From assembly GCA_965242745.1 (NCBI GenBank), contig CBDETG010000082.1, forward strand, positions 1 through 13,616: a DNA stretch of 13,616 nt, read 5' to 3'. Position numbers and translations under genes: made by a program. The notes under the pieces are model-generated. The model saw only the letters and a program-made list of their open reading frames with translations. It searched no databases and was not told the DNA's origin. Each line of letters opens with the position of its first letter. Position 1 is the first letter of the stretch. The DNA comes from JABAAI01 sp965242745. GTDB lineage: Bacteria > Spirochaetota > Leptospiria > Leptospirales > Leptonemataceae. Positions 1 through 7,139 of the stretch are shown here, in pieces.

Positions 1-111
1 TGTTCCTACAATCCACCTTAGCCAGTCTATGCTAAGACTTAGCTTGTCTACTTTATGCCTTAATTCCTGTATGGGAGTAAGGCCTTGCTCTTTTGTTTCT
101 TGTGTGTCCAT
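1..111 (-). CDS. Small membrane/coiled-coil protein, 5' part of gene only (cut by window edge)
   Basis: Reading leftward from the ATG at 109-111, 37 codons are open and run off the window. The visible residues begin MDTQETKEQG and end SIDWLRWIVGT. They match the N-terminus of the 108-aa protein encoded at 779-1105 at about 22 of the first 33 positions, including an identical DKLSLSIDWL block, so this is a second copy of that gene. By analogy a transmembrane helix and a coiled coil should follow beyond the edge. Its upstream region (112-270) is also a near copy of the region upstream of 1105. No Shine-Dalgarno sequence is visible before the ATG. The function is unknown to me; the assignment as a paralogue is firm. 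Confidence 0.8.
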   Translation of the reverse strand, partial: MDTQETKEQGLTPIQELRHKVDKLSLSIDWLRWIVGT

Positions 112-157
112 GATAAAGAATACAAAAGCCAGCTTGCTAGTGTATAAGACCATGCAA

Positions 158-207
158 GCCGGCTCCCGGCCTTGCGCTCTATGAAAAAGACTAAAAGAAA
201 AGCGCAA
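158..207 (-). promoter_or_regulatory. Structured 5' leader, copy A (two hairpins)
   Basis: Two inverted repeats lie between the promoter and the start codon at 111. The first in the transcript has arms TTGCGCT (172-178) and AGCGCAA (201-207) around an A-rich loop. The second has arms GCCGG (158-162) and CCGGC (166-170) with a 3-nt loop. Both recur in copy B (1150-1197). They could act as a leader structure or attenuator, or stabilise the RNA; the role is inference. Confidence 0.5.
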
Positions 208-228
208 AACCTAATGCCCTGGTCTCAT

Positions 229-257
229 GCTATACACTACAATAGCAAGAAGCGCAA
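229..257 (-). promoter_or_regulatory. Sigma70-like promoter of the cassette, copy A
   Basis: On the minus strand, TTGCGC (257-252) and TATAGC (234-229) are separated by 17 bases, a good sigma70 spacing. The element lies between inverted-repeat arms CTGGTCT (219-225) and AGACCAG (257-263), which could form an operator. The same arrangement recurs at copy B, which supports it being functional. The transcription start would be near 222, about 110 nt before the ATG. Confidence 0.55.
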
Positions 258-319
258 GACCAGAGCGCTAAGACAAGGGCAGTCTAATATATAAGAAAAG
301 TCAAGCATATATGCCGGCT

Positions 320-760
320 TTATCTCTTGGCTTGGCGTCTTGCCTGTGGGCTTGCCTTGCTTGTGTCTTGCTGGCTTGTGTTTTGTATAAGCAGTATTCT
401 TATATCTTGTATGCCAGACTCCAGCTTAGAGTCCAGCTTATCTATACGAGACTCTAGCCTTTGTATGTCTTGTCTTGTATTAGACTCTAGCTTGTCTATG
501 CGTGAGTCTAGCTTGTCTATTTTCTTGCCCGTGTCGCTGTGAAAATATGTCACAAGTACAAGCAAGGCAGGTAAGCAGATAACTATAAACCACTTTAGCC
601 AGTCAAAGCCAGACTCTAGCAATAAGACTCTGTCGCTTATTTCCTGTATGTCTGTAAGCTGCCCGCTTGCCGCGCTTGTAGAATTGGACAGCAAGACCGC
701 AGGCAAAGCTATACAAACAAGCAAGCAAAGTACAAATAAGTATGTTAGCTTTGTTTTCAT
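320..760 (-). CDS. Putative exported/membrane protein with heptad-repeat coiled coil (146 aa)
   Basis: I do not recognise a named family. The N-terminus (residues 1-32) looks like a signal peptide or signal anchor: MKTK, then a long hydrophobic run ending in STSAAS. A GFDWLKW motif at 51-57 leads into a transmembrane helix (about 57-73). A coiled coil follows (79-125) with hydrophobics at 81, 84, 88, 91, 99, 102, 106, 109 and 113 and repeated IDKLDS/IDKLES heptads. The tail is basic (ARRQAKR). It shares the DWLKW-TM-coil layout and the segment LESNTRQDIQRLES with the upstream 108-aa protein, so the two are probably ancient duplicates with different N-termini. The ATG at 760 is preferred; an in-frame GTG at 766 would add two residues. 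It begins 18 bases after the 108-aa gene's stop, so they are probably co-transcribed. A holin-like or scaffold role is possible but unsupported. Confidence 0.7.
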   Translation of the reverse strand: MKTKLTYLFVLCLLVCIALPAVLLSNSTSAASGQLTDIQEISDRVLLLESGFDWLKWFIVICLPALLVLVTYFHSDTGKKIDKLDSRIDKLESNTRQDIQRLESRIDKLDSKLESGIQDIRILLIQNTSQQDTSKASPQARRQAKR

Positions 761-778
761 GATCACAGACTCTATCTC

Positions 779-1105
779 TTAGCTTGTCTTCTTGTCGGGC
801 TTTGCTTTGTATCTTGCCGGCCCTGTGTTTGTAGGCGCTTGCTTTTGTATAAGCTCTATAAGCAGTTTTCTATTTTCTTGTATGCCAGACTCTAGCCTCT
901 GTATATCTTGCCTTGTATTAGTCTCTAGCCTGGCAAACAAGAAAAATACAAGACTAGCCAGACCAATAAGACCAGCAAACAAGACTGAGAAACCTATAGC
1001 AAGATTCCATTTTAGCCAGTCTATACTAAGACTTAGCTTGTCTATCTTTAGCTGCATAGACTGCATGGGAGTAAAGCCAGCTTCTTTTATATCTTGCGTA
1101 TCCAT
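779..1105 (-). CDS. Small membrane/coiled-coil protein (108 aa)
   Basis: First gene of the cassette. A polar N-terminus (1-26) without a signal peptide is followed by SIDWLKW (27-33), one transmembrane helix (about 34-58), a coiled coil (60-89) containing LETNTRQDIQRLES, and a Lys-rich tail ending KAKPDKKTS. The same DWLKW-TM-coil plan occurs in the next gene (320-760), and the N-terminal half is repeated in the partial gene at 1-111. The layout suggests an inner-membrane protein whose charged coil lies on one side of the membrane; orientation is not determined. No recognised family. The start ATG is conserved with the partial copy, including the following residues MDTQ, which supports the start choice. 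No clear Shine-Dalgarno sequence. Confidence 0.75.
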   Translation of the reverse strand: MDTQDIKEAGFTPMQSMQLKIDKLSLSIDWLKWNLAIGFSVLFAGLIGLASLVFFLFARLETNTRQDIQRLESGIQENRKLLIELIQKQAPTNTGPARYKAKPDKKTS

Positions 1106-1149
1106 GATAAATATAGTAAAGCCAGCTTGCTATAGTATAAGACTAAGCA

Positions 1150-1197
1150 AGCCGGCCCCCGGCTCTGCGCTCTATGAAAAGACTAAAGAAAAGCGCA
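1150..1197 (-). promoter_or_regulatory. Structured 5' leader, copy B (two hairpins)
   Basis: Same structure as at 158-207. Arms TGCGCT (1166-1171) and AGCGCA (1192-1197) form one hairpin. Arms AGCCGG (1150-1155) and CCGGCT (1159-1164) form a perfect 6-bp stem with a CCC loop. The second stem stays paired although the loop sequence differs from copy A. Confidence 0.5.
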
Positions 1198-1219
1198 AAA
1201 CCTAATGCCCTGGCCTCAT

Positions 1220-1249
1220 GCTATATACTACAATAGACAAGAAGCGCAA
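1220..1249 (-). promoter_or_regulatory. Sigma70-like promoter of the cassette, copy B
   Basis: TTGCGC (1249-1244) and TATAGC (1225-1220) on the minus strand, with 18 bases between. The flanking arms are CTGGCCT (1210-1216) and AGACCAG (1249-1255), with one substitution relative to copy A. It should drive the 108-aa and 146-aa genes. About 90 bases (1263-1351) without a gene separate it from the lipoprotein gene's stop. Confidence 0.55.
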
Positions 1250-1351
1250 GACCAGAGCGCTACTTTACATTTAAGCTAAGGATTGCCAAGAGTCAAGCAA
1301 GATTAGCTACTGTATGCAAGTAGTCGCTTGTGCTGGTGCAGCCGTGCTTTG

Positions 1352-1879
1352 CTATAGTGCAGGTTTCCTCTGTCTAAAGCCATCGGCTTCGCTGTAACAG
1401 TCAGTGGTAGCCGCTTTTTTTGTGTCCTCGCCTCGATACTGTATCCATGTCTTTTGATTACCATTACTTTCGTAGTACGTGGCTTCAGAGAGCTTTGGGT
1501 GGCCAAAACTGAAGATGTAATAGTATATCCACGCCTTAAGATTGCCGTTGCTTTCGTAATAAGTGTATTCATAGTTTTTTGTGGCGCCATCGATTAGATA
1601 GGATATATAGCTTTTACGATTACCATTAGCGAAACAAGTTATACTAAATTCTTTTACGCCGTCCCTATCGCTGTCATAATCGCCTGCTATACAAGAGGGC
1701 TCTGGCGTGTCTGTATTCGGCATGTTGTTTGGCGTCTCTGTATTCGGTGTTGGCTCTGGCGTATTAGCTGGCGGGCTTCCCCCGCTTGTATCCTGCTTTG
1801 CTGTATTGCCCTCACTGTCACTTGCGCAAGCTGCGCAAGCCAGCAAGCAAAGCCTAAATAAGGCATTCTCAGCATGCAA
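1352..1879 (-). CDS. Putative lipoprotein with acidic calcium-loop-like motif and YYESNGN (MORN-like) repeats
   Basis: This 175-aa protein has a short hydrophobic N-terminus with a lipobox-like LLAC at 12-15 (candidate lipidated Cys15), then a Pro/Thr/Asn-rich linker (about 31-62). An acidic DYDSDRDG segment (67-74) has the Asp spacing of thrombospondin-3/EF-hand-type calcium loops. Repeats resembling MORN_2 units follow: CFANGNRK (82-89), YYESNGNLKAW (107-117) and YYESNGNQKTW (135-145). It is probably anchored to a membrane and exposed outward. The only in-frame start is a TTG at 1879 just after an upstream stop; an ATG at 1876 is in another frame. The signal peptide is unusually short, so either the start is unusual or the N-terminus is frameshifted. 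No close family recognised. Confidence 0.6.
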   Translation of the reverse strand: MHAENALFRLCLLACAACASDSEGNTAKQDTSGGSPPANTPEPTPNTETPNNMPNTDTPEPSCIAGDYDSDRDGVKEFSITCFANGNRKSYISYLIDGATKNYEYTYYESNGNLKAWIYYYIFSFGHPKLSEATYYESNGNQKTWIQYRGEDTKKAATTDCYSEADGFRQRKPAL

Positions 1880-1938
1880 GGCGCTCTAGAGTCAAGAAAA
1901 AGCTGCAATTGCTATACAACTTGTTGCTACAGTCTCAC

Positions 1939-2000
1939 GTTGAAATTGATTTTGCCATCGGACAGCCCGTAGTCTATGCTTGTCCTAATTTGAAATTGAA
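1939..2000 (+). promoter_or_regulatory. Candidate promoter/operator region of the UPF0182 gene
   Basis: TTGCCA (1952-1957) and TATGCT (1975-1980) are 17 bases apart, a plausible sigma70 promoter on the plus strand. An inverted repeat GGACA (1960-1964)/TGTCC (1981-1985) overlaps it, and two identical copies of TTGAAATTGA (1940-1949 and 1990-1999) flank it 50 bp apart. The layout is operator-like; no known regulator is recognised. Confidence 0.4.
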
Positions 2001-2016
2001 ATAGCGCTAGTCAGAC

Positions 2017-2047
2017 TGCTTTTTTCAAAGCAAAGAGGAAAGCTCTT
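2017..2047 (+). promoter_or_regulatory. Two small adjacent hairpins in the presumed 5' UTR
   Basis: TGCTTT (2017-2022)/AAAGCA (2027-2032) with a 4-base loop is followed at once by AAGAG (2033-2037)/CTCTT (2043-2047) with loop GAAAG. They sit 25 bases before the UPF0182 start codon and would be in its transcript if the upstream promoter is right. No role is shown. Confidence 0.3.
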
Positions 2048-2071
2048 GACTACGTAAAGCAATGGGCAGCT

Positions 2072-4843
2072 ATGTCGTGTATGCGCAAAAACAGACTTGT
2101 TGTAATCTACTTGGTCTTGGCTTTGCTTTTGGCCGTAGTGATCTTATTTCGCTTTGGCTCCTACCGCTTCTTGGATTATCTCTGGTATGAAAGCCAGGGG
2201 CAAAGTGGAGTATGGTGGGCTTTGCTGAGTTACAGGGCAGCCTTTTACGCCATAGGCCTGCTTTTGGCCTTGCTGATATATGGAGCTAACTATGCCGCCA
2301 TATGGCTGCGCACGCAAAGACGGAGCTTGTCTGCCTTGGGCTCCTCTGTGCCGTACTACTTTGTATGGGGCTTCCTTGCTTTTTGTCTTTTGGTCTTCCA
2401 TGGCCCTCTTTTTATGCAGCTTTGGCAAAGTTATGTCTTAGCAAGCTATGGCCCGGAATACGGCATAAAAGACCCTATTCATGAAATCGATGCTTCTTTC
2501 TATATGTTCGGCCTGGCTTGGTATAAGGGCTTCTTAGGCTGGCTGAAACTGCCTCTCTTCATCAGCTTGGCGCAGGCAGCGGCGCTTTATCTGATACCCG
2601 TAGCGGGCCAAAGCTGGGACAGGAGCAATGTGCAGTTTCGCAGAGCCATTGCCTTAGCGACGCCGCATCTTGCGATGATTTTGGGTCTGCTTATTGCTGT
2701 GCTGAGTCTGGATGCTTATTTGAGCCGCTACAGCCTGATTTACTCCGGCACTTCCGCAAAAGTGGCCGGCGCCTCTTACGTGGATGTTCATGCGCGTTCC
2801 TTGGCTTATACGCTCTTTAGTTATATTGGGATAGTTCTGGCTTTGGTCGTGGTGGTGAGTGGTTTTTTGCGCAACTGGATGGCGCCGCTGACTGTCTTGG
2901 CAGGCTGGATTCTTACGTATTTTGTGATTTTACGCTTCTATCCTTCTATTATACGCCTTGTGTCTGTAAATCCTAATGAATTTGAAGCAGAAAAGCAGTA
3001 CATAGAGCATAGCCTCTCCTTTACCCGTGAAGCTTATGGCTTAGGAGAGGTGCAGCGCAGGAATTTCCCAGCCAGCAGAGCCATCAGCGCAGATATCTTA
3101 GCTGCAAATCGTGAGATCATTGATAACATTCGCTTGTGGGACTATCGTCCTGTCCGATCCACCCTGAGCCAACTCCAAGAGATACGCCAGTACTACGAGT
3201 TTCTGGATGTAGACATAGACCGTTATACTGTGGAAGGCAGGCCCCGGCAGGTTATGATAGCAGCGCGTGAGCTCAATAAACAAAGCCTTCCACCCCGTAC
3301 GCGCGCCTGGGAATCCCGCCATTTGCAGTATACGCACGGCTATGGTCTGGCTATGGCGCCTTCTAATAAGGTGACTCCCACCGGCTTGCCTGAGCTCTGG
3401 ATACGAGATTTTCCTCCCGTTATCACAAAAAGCGGTCTCCCTGCGATTACGAGGCCGGAAATTTACTATGGGGAGCTGACAAATGATTATGTGCTTGTGA
3501 ATACCTCGCTCAAGGAGATCGATTATCCGCTGGAGCAAAGCTTTGCAGAAACAGTTTATGAGGGAGAGGGGGGGCTTGTCTTAGGTAAGGGTCTGCGTTA
3601 TCTGCTCTTGGCGTGGAATTTTGATACATGGAAGATTTTACTTTCGCGCTATGTGCACGCTAAGTCGCGTATTTTGTTCCGGCGTAATATCCATGAGGCT
3701 GTGCGCTTCCTTGCTCCTTTCTTAGATTATGACAGCGATCCCTATATTGTTTTAGGCAAAGATGGGAAGCTCTACTGGATTATGGATGCTTATACAAGCT
3801 CCAGCCGCTTTCCTTATAGTGAGAAATTTGAGGATCACTATCTGCAGACAGCTGTTCGCAGCGGCCGCAGGGACGTGTTTGCTTTCCGATCTAAGAATTA
3901 TATACGTAATTCTATTAAGGTAGTGATAGATGCGTACAATGGAAAGATTTCCTTCTATCTCATGGACAGCAAAGACCCTATTGCCCTTGCCTGGTCCAAG
4001 CTCTTCCCGGAGCTGATCCTGCCCCTTGCTAAGATGCCTCCCTTCCTGCTTTCTCACCTGCGTTATCCCGAGAACCTGTTTTTCATACAGGCAGCTATTT
4101 ATACGGATTATCAGATGCGGGACCCGCGCGCCTTTTACAATTTGGAAGACCGCTGGCAAATAGCCACAGAGCTCTATTCAGGTCAGACGCAGGCAGTCGA
4201 GCCTTATTATACCTTGAGCAAACTCCCCGGTGAAAAACAGGAGGAATACATCCTCATGCTGCCTTTCATCCCCAATAACAAAGACAACATGATTGCGTGG
4301 ATGGCGGCCCGCTGTGATTACCGAAGCCAAGCCGGCCAGGATAACCACTACGGCAAAATCCTGCTTTTTGACTTCCCCCGCACCCGCCAGATTTACGGCC
4401 CCATACAAATTGAATCACGTATTGACCAAGACCCTGAAATCAGCAAGGACCTCACGCTTTGGAATCAGCAGGGATCGCGGGTAATACGCGGCAATCTGCT
4501 CGTAATACCGATAGAGGATACCTTGCTTTATATTGAGCCTATCTATCTGCAAAGTACGAATTCACCCTTCCCGGAGCTGCGGCGCGTTATCGCTGCAGAC
4601 GCCAGCAGCTTGGTGATGGGTAAGGACATAGAAGACGCTCTGCAGCTGCTGGCAAGCCGAAGCGCACGCTCTTTGGATCTTCTTGGAACACGAAAAAAAC
4701 TTGCAGAAGGTCTCAGCGACAGCTCTCTTAAAAAAGAAGCCCGCTTGCTGCTTCAACAAGCGCAGCAGGCCTTATCCCGGGGCTCATGGCTGGAGTTCGG
4801 CCGGCTGATGCAAGATTTAGACAAGCTCTTCCAAGGTCCTTAA
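2072..4843 (+). CDS. UPF0182 family membrane protein (923 aa)
   Basis: Length and layout fit the UPF0182 (PF03699) family of large membrane proteins of unknown function. The N-terminal third carries about seven transmembrane helices, roughly at 9-26, 50-75, 96-117, 145-175, 190-212, 243-265 and 270-291. The FGSYRFLDYLWYESQG segment after the first helix is a typical feature of the family's start. A large soluble domain (about 300-850) follows, with many aromatic and charged residues, and a helical Gln/Leu-rich C-terminus (about 860-923). The ATG at 2072 is used; an ATG at 2081 in the same frame is possible, and neither has a clear ribosome binding site. The last ten codons and stop lie inside a 37-bp direct repeat whose second copy is at 7196-7232, so the gene end was the target of an insertion and was restored intact. 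Confidence 0.88.
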   Translation: MSCMRKNRLVVIYLVLALLLAVVILFRFGSYRFLDYLWYESQGQSGVWWALLSYRAAFYAIGLLLALLIYGANYAAIWLRTQRRSLSALGSSVPYYFVWGFLAFCLLVFHGPLFMQLWQSYVLASYGPEYGIKDPIHEIDASFYMFGLAWYKGFLGWLKLPLFISLAQAAALYLIPVAGQSWDRSNVQFRRAIALATPHLAMILGLLIAVLSLDAYLSRYSLIYSGTSAKVAGASYVDVHARSLAYTLFSYIGIVLALVVVVSGFLRNWMAPLTVLAGWILTYFVILRFYPSIIRLVSVNPNEFEAEKQYIEHSLSFTREAYGLGEVQRRNFPASRAISADILAANREIIDNIRLWDYRPVRSTLSQLQEIRQYYEFLDVDIDRYTVEGRPRQVMIAARELNKQSLPPRTRAWESRHLQYTHGYGLAMAPSNKVTPTGLPELWIRDFPPVITKSGLPAITRPEIYYGELTNDYVLVNTSLKEIDYPLEQSFAETVYEGEGGLVLGKGLRYLLLAWNFDTWKILLSRYVHAKSRILFRRNIHEAVRFLAPFLDYDSDPYIVLGKDGKLYWIMDAYTSSSRFPYSEKFEDHYLQTAVRSGRRDVFAFRSKNYIRNSIKVVIDAYNGKISFYLMDSKDPIALAWSKLFPELILPLAKMPPFLLSHLRYPENLFFIQAAIYTDYQMRDPRAFYNLEDRWQIATELYSGQTQAVEPYYTLSKLPGEKQEEYILMLPFIPNNKDNMIAWMAARCDYRSQAGQDNHYGKILLFDFPRTRQIYGPIQIESRIDQDPEISKDLTLWNQQGSRVIRGNLLVIPIEDTLLYIEPIYLQSTNSPFPELRRVIAADASSLVMGKDIEDALQLLASRSARSLDLLGTRKKLAEGLSDSSLKKEARLLLQQAQQALSRGSWLEFGRLMQDLDKLFQGP

Positions 4844-4847
4844 AGCT
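4811..4847. repeat. 37-bp direct repeat, left copy (end of UPF0182 gene)
   Basis: Begins CAAGATTTAGACAAG and ends CCTTAAAGCT; identical over 37 bases to 7196-7232. It covers codons 914-923 and the stop of the UPF0182 gene plus four bases. The flanks differ on both sides, which defines the edges. Confidence 0.95.
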
Positions 4848-4868
4848 TTTTTATTTATTGCACTAGAA

Positions 4869-7136
4869 ATGTCATTAGCTTTAGTTGAAAGAGATATAGA
4901 AACTTTAATTGATAATCAATTAAGAAATCTGAGATGGATAGATGACCCTAAAAGTAAAGATAGAAATGTTTTTAAGCAACAAGTAAAAACGGAAGAGCAA
5001 AAAAAATCTTTAGGCGGAAAGCGTCCTGACTATGTATTATACCGTTCTAATTCAAATGAGCCTTTAATTGTGATTGAGGCGAAAAGACCAAATAAAAATA
5101 TAAAAGAAGCTATCGATCAGGCCTTATGGTACGCAGAAAGAATAAGATGTCCTATGGCATATGTTACAGACAGTGTATATATCAAAGCTATTCATGTAAA
5201 ATTAAAAAAACCTTTGTATAAAAATGGAGAAGAAGTAGACGAATTTATTGGAGAAACACAAGCCTTACAATATTTAAAATCAAATGAAATAAATACTATA
5301 GATAAGTATGTTATCCGTTCTAGGCAGGAGCTCATTAAAATATTTGACTCTGCAAATAGACTATTGCGACAGGAAGGGCTGCAAGCAGGGATAGAGCGTT
5401 TTAGTGAATTTTCAAATATTCTTTTTTTGAAGCTAATAAGCGAGCTTGAAAGTATAAAGGAAAAAAAATCTGAAAAGTCTACAATAGAAAAAGAATTTAG
5501 ATGGGAGTATTTTAAGCAAAAAAGAGGAAATGAACTTTTATCATATGTGAACGACACAGTATTAAAGAACTTCAAAAAAAAGTACGATGATGATACAATA
5601 TTTAAAAATTTACAAATTCAAAATCCAGTTATTTTAGAAAAAATAATAGATAAGATAGACCCATTAAGCTTAACAGATATAAATTCTGATGTAAAAGGTG
5701 ATGCTTTTGAATACTTTTTAAGTAAATATACCGCCCAAAATAATACAGACTTAGGCGAATACTTTACACCAAGACATGTTGTAAAAACTTGTGTGAAGTT
5801 AATAAATCCTCAAATAGGAGAAACTATTTATGACCCTTTTTGTGGAACAGGTGGAATGCTTATTGAGGCTTTTAATCATATCTACAATAACGCGGCTCAT
5901 ACTGATACAAATATAAATATGTTAAAACAAAAAACTATTTATGGCAATGAAATAACAAAAAATGCCCGTATAGCTAAAATGAATATGATTCTTATGGGAG
6001 ATGGTCATAATAATATACAAAGAAAAGATAGTTTAGCAAATAAAATAAAAAATAAATATGATATTGTAATTACGAATATGCCGTTTTCCCAAGATACTTT
6101 ATATGGTAATAGTTACGATATTCCTACAAAAGATGGCAATAGTATTTGTATTCAGCATTGTATTGAGGCGGTTAACGCTTATTCAAGTAACGGGAGAATG
6201 GCTATAATTGTGCCTGACGGAGTATTAGAAAATAAAAAATATAAGTCCATTAGAGAATATATATTGGCAAAATCAATAGTAAAAGTAGTAGTATCTTTAC
6301 CCACGGGAGTATTTTCTCCTTATAGTAATTCTGTAAAAACAAACATATTATATTTATCCAATATAAAACAAAAGAAAAAGCAGGGACACTACTGGTATTT
6401 TAGAGTAAAAGAAGGTGATTACTCACAGATACATAGTAAAAAACAAATAGAAGCCGATTTAAAAACTTTAATTATTCATAGGAGTGATTGTTCTCATGCT
6501 TTATTTAATAAAGTAGCTCTTGACAGTATCAAAAGTCAATATTACAAAATGACTCCTAAAAACACAAAAATACATAATAAATATGCGACTTTAATCTCGG
6601 ATATATGCTTGGAATCAAATAAAAGAGCAGGGAAAGAGTATAAAAAGTATTTATTGGTATCTATTTCAAATAAAAAAGGGTTTGTTCCTAAAGAAGATTT
6701 TTACAAAAAAAAGTCTCAACAAACCACATCAAAAACACCTGAAAACTATAAATTAGTATACCCTAATCAGTTTGCCTATAGAGTAACAGAAGGTTTAGCG
6801 ATTGGGACAGTAGGGTACAATCAATGGGACAGGCCAGTTATGGTATCGCCCATATACCCCGTATTCTCCATAAAAGAAGATAAAGTATTAGCAGAGTATT
6901 TATATATAGTTTTAACTAGCGATCAATTTAAAGTTATGGCAAAAAACTTATTATCTGGCACATCAAGACCTTCTTTGCCTTTTGAAATTTTTAAGGATAT
7001 AGAAATACCTTTACCTCCTTTACAGATACAAAAAAAGATTGTAAGTAAAAGAAAAAAAATTTTCTCTATGGAAGAAAGTATAAAAAATATACAAAAAGAA
7101 ATTAAGTCTAATATGGATGCTATTTGGAAAACATAA
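4869..7136 (+). CDS. Single-chain restriction-modification enzyme (nuclease-N6 adenine methyltransferase-specificity fusion, Type IIG-like)
   Basis: The protein has 755 aa. Residues 1-140 form a Type I HsdR-N-like PD-(D/E)xK nuclease: P53-D54, then E70-A71-K72, then a QxxxY-like Q84...Y88. Residues 150-540 form an HsdM-like methyltransferase with GEYFTPR (296-302), motif I DPFCGTGG (322-329) and motif IV NMPF (403-406; the usual form is NPPF). Residues from about 560 look like one HsdS half: one target-recognition domain, then the IPLPPLQIQKKIV segment and a C-terminal helix. No helicase is present, so it should cut without ATP-driven translocation, as in Type IIG. It should methylate adenine in its target and cut unmodified DNA; the target cannot be read from sequence. 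Its base composition is very unlike its neighbours, and it starts 25 bases after the UPF0182 stop without a clear ribosome site. Confidence 0.88.
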   Translation: MSLALVERDIETLIDNQLRNLRWIDDPKSKDRNVFKQQVKTEEQKKSLGGKRPDYVLYRSNSNEPLIVIEAKRPNKNIKEAIDQALWYAERIRCPMAYVTDSVYIKAIHVKLKKPLYKNGEEVDEFIGETQALQYLKSNEINTIDKYVIRSRQELIKIFDSANRLLRQEGLQAGIERFSEFSNILFLKLISELESIKEKKSEKSTIEKEFRWEYFKQKRGNELLSYVNDTVLKNFKKKYDDDTIFKNLQIQNPVILEKIIDKIDPLSLTDINSDVKGDAFEYFLSKYTAQNNTDLGEYFTPRHVVKTCVKLINPQIGETIYDPFCGTGGMLIEAFNHIYNNAAHTDTNINMLKQKTIYGNEITKNARIAKMNMILMGDGHNNIQRKDSLANKIKNKYDIVITNMPFSQDTLYGNSYDIPTKDGNSICIQHCIEAVNAYSSNGRMAIIVPDGVLENKKYKSIREYILAKSIVKVVVSLPTGVFSPYSNSVKTNILYLSNIKQKKKQGHYWYFRVKEGDYSQIHSKKQIEADLKTLIIHRSDCSHALFNKVALDSIKSQYYKMTPKNTKIHNKYATLISDICLESNKRAGKEYKKYLLVSISNKKGFVPKEDFYKKKSQQTTSKTPENYKLVYPNQFAYRVTEGLAIGTVGYNQWDRPVMVSPIYPVFSIKEDKVLAEYLYIVLTSDQFKVMAKNLLSGTSRPSLPFEIFKDIEIPLPPLQIQKKIVSKRKKIFSMEESIKNIQKEIKSNMDAIWKT

Positions 7137-7139
7137 AAT

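Larger units (their letters stand above)
1..270. repeat. Direct repeat copy A (gene start + leader + promoter)
   Basis: This stretch is highly similar to 995-1262, at an offset of about 991-994 bases with a few small indels. The similarity covers the first codons of the small membrane protein gene, its leader of roughly 110 nt and the promoter. It ends sharply after the shared CAGAGCGCTA; beyond that (271 versus 1263 onward) the two copies differ. It indicates a tandem array of cassettes with a period of about 1 kb that continues past the left edge. Confidence 0.85.
995..1262. repeat. Direct repeat copy B (gene start + leader + promoter)
   Basis: Partner of the repeat at 1-270. The promoter and leader parts are more similar than the coding parts: they share long identical blocks, such as CCTAATGCCCTGG and GAAGCGCAAGACCAGAGCGC. 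This points to recent duplication, gene conversion or selection on the leader. Confidence 0.85.

Noticed and set aside
327..542. Plus-strand Ser/Leu-rich frames opposite the small coiled-coil genes (327-542 and 792-1205).
   Set aside because: The repetitive SSLSI pattern is the reverse reading of the LES/IDKLDS heptads on the minus strand; the minus frames have start conservation between paralogues.
1..1262. Minus-strand small proteins as Borrelia-type Bdr or phage holins.
   Set aside because: The membrane helix position and repeat motif do not match Bdr, and no lysis or phage genes are present; only the general helix-plus-coil layout is shared.
1940..1999. Two TTGAAATTGA copies 50 bp apart as a degenerate CRISPR unit.
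   Set aside because: Only two copies, only 10 bases each, no further repeats, no cas genes; an operator is a simpler reading.
3098..3538. Long open frames antisense to the UPF0182 gene (also at 2144-2428, 3752-4159) and antisense to argJ (9868-10323).
   Set aside because: They overlap well-supported genes, show no recognisable protein features and are typical shadow frames of moderately GC-rich coding DNA.
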